Positions 33,091 through 35,038 of a stretch of DNA of 35,038 nucleotides are shown here, piece after piece (within the stretch, counting starts at the first letter, position 1; each line of letters begins with the position of its first letter). Source of the DNA: Planctomycetaceae bacterium (GTDB lineage: Bacteria > Planctomycetota > Planctomycetia > Pirellulales > Pirellulaceae). The stretch spans positions 1 through 35,038 of the forward strand of contig SKKK01000253.1 of assembly GCA_007121535.1 (NCBI GenBank), given 5' to 3'. The notes beneath the pieces were generated by a model. The model had not been told where the DNA came from. It worked only from the letters and a program-made list of their open reading frames with translations, and ran no database searches. A program made the translations under genes and the position numbers.

Positions 33091-33924
33091 ATGACCAACA
33101 TCTACCAACCCGACCTGATGGAAGTGCTGGACGTGCAACAACAGACGGCGGATGTGAAATCCGTGCGCGTGCGGTTTCGCGATGAAGCGCGAAGCGACGA
33201 TTTTCACTTTCGCGTCGGCCAGTTTGGCATGTTTTCGTTGTTCGGCTACGGCGAATCCACCTTCAACATCTGCTCCAGTTCCAATTGGAAGGATTTCGTC
33301 GAGTTCTGCTTTCGCCGCACCGGCCGCGTGACGGAAGCCTTATGGTCGCTGGAAAAGAATGACACAATCGGCTTCCGCGGCCCTTACGGCAACAGCTACC
33401 CGATGGACAAGTGGGTGGGCAAAAACCTGATTTTCATCGGTGGCGGCATCGCCATGCCTCCGCTTCGCTGTGCGATCTGGTATGCGTTGGAAAACCGCGG
33501 TCAGTTCGGTGACATCACGATTGTCTATGGCGCTCGTCGTGCCCAGGATCTGGTCTTTCGCAAGGAGCTGGACCGCTGGGCCGAATACGACCGGGTGCGC
33601 GTGGTGCGTTGTGTGGACCCGGGCGGTGAAACGCCGGACTGGACCGGAGAAGTCGGTTTCGTCCCTGCCGTTACTGAGCAGGCGCAGATTCCCGCCGATA
33701 ACGCCGTCGCTCTGGTGATCGGCCCGCCGGTGATGATCAAGTTCACTCTGCCCGTGCTGGCCAAGATGGGCCTGGCCGATCGCGACATCTACACCAGTTT
33801 GGAAAATCGCATGAAGTGCGGCGTGGGCAAATGCGGCCGCTGCAACTGCGGTCCCGTCTACGTCTGCAAAGAAGGCCCCGTGTTCACCCTCGAACAGCTC
33901 AAGGCCCTGCCGAGCGATTACTGA
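33091..33924 (+). CDS. FAD/NAD(P)H oxidoreductase, sulfhydrogenase gamma / FlxA-like
   Basis: A 277-residue ferredoxin-NADP reductase-fold protein. FAD domain: FHFRVGQFGMFSLFGYGE and STFNICSS; NAD(P)-binding part: GRVTEALWSLEKNDTIGFRG, PYGNSYP, then LIFIGGGIAMPPLRCAIWYA. The C-terminal CGVGKCGRCNCG with a further Cys (YVC) binds a [2Fe-2S] cluster as in dihydroorotate dehydrogenase PyrK, AsrB and HydG proteins. It is last in the cluster and supplies the NAD(P)H entry point, completing HdrABC-Flx. NADH versus NADPH preference cannot be read with confidence. Confidence 0.88.
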   Translation: MTNIYQPDLMEVLDVQQQTADVKSVRVRFRDEARSDDFHFRVGQFGMFSLFGYGESTFNICSSSNWKDFVEFCFRRTGRVTEALWSLEKNDTIGFRGPYGNSYPMDKWVGKNLIFIGGGIAMPPLRCAIWYALENRGQFGDITIVYGARRAQDLVFRKELDRWAEYDRVRVVRCVDPGGETPDWTGEVGFVPAVTEQAQIPADNAVALVIGPPVMIKFTLPVLAKMGLADRDIYTSLENRMKCGVGKCGRCNCGPVYVCKEGPVFTLEQLKALPSDY

Positions 33925-33968
33925 GGACGTGGGCTACAATAGCTCCTGGGTTTCGTTGAATGTTCTGG

Positions 33969-34119
33969 TGAGCGGCACGGCGTTAGCACCGTTCGAGGAA
34001 TAACTGTCCGATGTCCCCTCGCCACTCCGGGGAGAGGGCAGGGTGAGGGGGCCGAAAGTGCGTCAGTTATTTCTCGAACGGTGCTTAGCCGCCGATGCGG
34101 ACCGAAAACCGGCGGCTAG
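33969..34119. repeat. REP-like repeat split by the MITE
   Basis: TGAGCGGCACGGCGTTA (33969-33985) matches the reverse complement of the 26-base repeat at 21-46 and 50-75 with one substitution, and the sequence after the MITE, TTAGCCGCCG (34085-34094), continues it. The intact copies at the window start thus show the empty site. A further arm ACCGGCGGCTAG lies at 34108-34119, forming a hairpin with TAGCCGCCG (34086-34094). The palindrome stands next to a RAYT remnant, the usual partner of REP sequences. Confidence 0.65.
33983..34087. mobile_element. MITE-like element, copy 2
   Basis: A 99-base core (33986-34084) bounded by the same inverted ends as copy 1 (GCACCGTTCGAG, with one mismatch in the left arm: GGAATAAC for GAAATAAC) and flanked by TTA on both sides (33983-33985 and 34085-34087). 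It agrees with copy 1 over its length except for a few substitutions and a 1-base gap. It contains no coding sequence. It interrupts a REP-like repeat, and comparison with the uninterrupted copies at 21-75 shows that removing the element plus one TTA restores the repeat (one substitution). No transposase with matching ends is in the window. Confidence 0.85.
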
Positions 34120-34314
34120 ACGCCAACGCCTTGTGTGCGTGTTGGTCAGCCATCCCATGGAATCCGATAGGTCCCCATCTTCGCGAGGCCAGAGTACCAA
34201 GTGCCCGTGATCGGGCATCACGCAAAAGGCGAGCAGCCGCATGTCGACCTGCTCCCGAGACATATCCTCCCGTTGCAATTCGTGGTCGTCGGGGTATGAC
34301 GCTATCACACCCAC
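34113..34314 (-). pseudogene. REP-associated tyrosine transposase (RAYT/Y1) remnant
   Basis: The minus strand reads MRLLAFCVMPDHGHLVLWPR at its core (about 34180-34239), then EDGDLSDSMGWLTNTHTRRW. This is the HUH-motif block of Y1/RAYT transposases (MPNHWHLVLWP-type; the two His of HxH are kept). The N-terminal segment before it is very short, and the tyrosine-bearing C-terminal part is missing, so it is a fragment of roughly one third. RAYT proteins cut and move REP palindromes; such palindromes lie directly downstream at 34085-34119. Confidence 0.7.
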
Positions 34315-34347
34315 TCAACCCGCTTTCCGCAAGAGAATGAGACTCGA

Positions 34348-34386
34348 CCCCCATTTCCCCCCCATTCCCCGCCCCATTTCTTCCCC
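34348..34386 (-). other. G-rich stretch with quadruplex potential
   Basis: The plus strand has C-runs of 5, 7, 4, 4 and 4 (34348-34352, 34357-34363, 34367-34370, 34372-34375, 34383-34386), so the minus strand has five G-runs of four or more with loops of 1-7 bases. This meets the usual quadruplex pattern. It lies immediately upstream of the RAYT remnant on that remnant's coding strand. Confidence 0.55.
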
Positions 34387-34518
34387 ACGTCGACACGATC
34401 CATCTCTTCTCTTTGACAGTGGGCAGTTGACGAGACCCGCCAGGGGCTGTACCATGCGGCGGTTGATGGTGGAAACCGGAGGAGTTGACTCCGGCCAGCG
34501 GAGGGGAGCGAGGTGCAC

Positions 34519-35038
34519 ATGACGCGACTGGAGATCGCCACCCTGGCGTGCAAGATCCTCGCTGTCTGGATGTTTGTCCAGACAGTACTCATGGCTTACA
34601 CTTTCGTTAACATGTTCGTGAGCCTGCTCATTGGCGTGTTTGGCAACGATCGCGTGGCCACCGAGCTGGTTGCTGCAGGATTCGCCAGCCTCCACGTGCT
34701 GGTACTGCTGCTGATCGGGCTGGTGCTTTGGTTCAAGGCGGGGGCGCTGGCTGCCCGCATGGTGTCGGATGATCCGGCGCCGGTCACGCGGCCGGATCTG
34801 ACGCAAGAAGCCGTGCTGGCCATCGCGCTGACGGCTGTCGGCGCTTTTACGCTGATCAGTGTGCTCCGACCCATGGCGACCAGTATCATCCACATGTCCC
34901 TTGCCGACGAGACGTGGGCGAGTCCCCGATGGCAAGCGGTTTTCTGGTCGTCCATGATCGGGCTGGCGCTGTCCATGTGGCTGATCTTCGGTTCCCGGGG
35001 CATCGCGCGATTCGTGTTGTGGGTCCGCACCGCCGGCG
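34519..35038 (+). CDS. Integral membrane protein, partial (3' end outside window)
   Basis: An open frame from ATG 34519, with GAGG 5 bases upstream, continues to the window edge for 173 residues without a stop. It contains four hydrophobic segments (about 8-42 with KILAVWMFVQTVLMAYTFVN, 55-75, 98-118, 140-160) and short polar loops (DRVATEL, RMVSDDPAPVTRPDL). No family is recognised; the size and four-helix layout resemble small unknown planctomycete membrane proteins. A hairpin at 34476-34494 precedes it. It is the only gene on this edge. Confidence 0.6.
   Translation, partial: MTRLEIATLACKILAVWMFVQTVLMAYTFVNMFVSLLIGVFGNDRVATELVAAGFASLHVLVLLLIGLVLWFKAGALAARMVSDDPAPVTRPDLTQEAVLAIALTAVGAFTLISVLRPMATSIIHMSLADETWASPRWQAVFWSSMIGLALSMWLIFGSRGIARFVLWVRTAG

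Larger units (their letters stand above)
33925..34518. other. Repeat-rich region with no intact gene
   Basis: This stretch holds a REP-like repeat (33969-33985 and 34085-34119) split by MITE copy 2, a RAYT remnant (34113-34314, minus), a C-rich/G-rich stretch (34348-34386) and a hairpin CCGGAG (34476-34481) with CTCCGG (34489-34494) upstream of the last gene. No intact protein gene is present. No clear intrinsic terminator follows the flx cluster. Confidence 0.6.

Overview
The window looks like a chromosomal piece of a planctomycete (Pirellulales-like). The main evidence is a DUF1559 prepilin-like protein, an arylsulfatase remnant, PadR and DUF3991/toprim families typical of the phylum, GC-rich codon use, and REP-like palindromes beside a RAYT transposase remnant. 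The assignment is by family content only; no rRNA gene is present. No CRISPR array or intact insertion sequence was seen.

Layout. 1-118: REP-like repeats. 119-2478: two paralogous secreted or outer-membrane beta-barrel proteins (minus). 2731-3999: a dihydroorotase homologue that has lost most of its metal ligands. 4252-6816: a CobW-type GTPase with a small secreted protein, then a DUF1559 protein (minus). 6990-8060: a PadR regulator, a palindromic repeat cluster and a decayed nucleotidyltransferase module. 8248-11461: a WecA/MraY-type glycosyl-1-phosphate transferase, DUF4416 and prolyl-tRNA synthetase, packed head to tail. 11660-15934: an ExbB/MotA-like channel protein with two ExbD-like partners carrying unusually large periplasmic parts. 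16411-20351: an OppABC-type peptide importer with a good sigma-70 promoter but no ATPase gene beside it.

20386-25202 is a decay zone: an ATP-dependent DNA ligase/WGR remnant, a sulfatase remnant, a transposase fragment, a MITE-like element, the intact primary-type sigma factor, a DUF3991/toprim gene and a DUF3800 gene. Several of these keep recognisable N- and C-terminal ends but have lost the middle. The toprim deletion point carries 13 bases identical to the MITE terminus.

25681-33924 is the functional centrepiece: a response regulator (receiver, GcvH-like domain, degenerate receiver) followed on the same strand by HdrC, HdrB, HdrA, an MvhD/FlxD-like protein, two iron-sulfur proteins and an FAD/NAD(P)H reductase. 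This matches the logic of the HdrABC-FlxABCD complexes of anaerobes, which are proposed to couple NADH oxidation, ferredoxin reduction and disulfide reduction by flavin-based electron bifurcation. It implies that the organism has an anaerobic or microaerobic lifestyle phase.

33969-34386 holds a REP-like repeat interrupted by the second MITE copy, a RAYT remnant and a G-rich quadruplex-type stretch. A membrane protein gene starts at 34519 and runs off the window.
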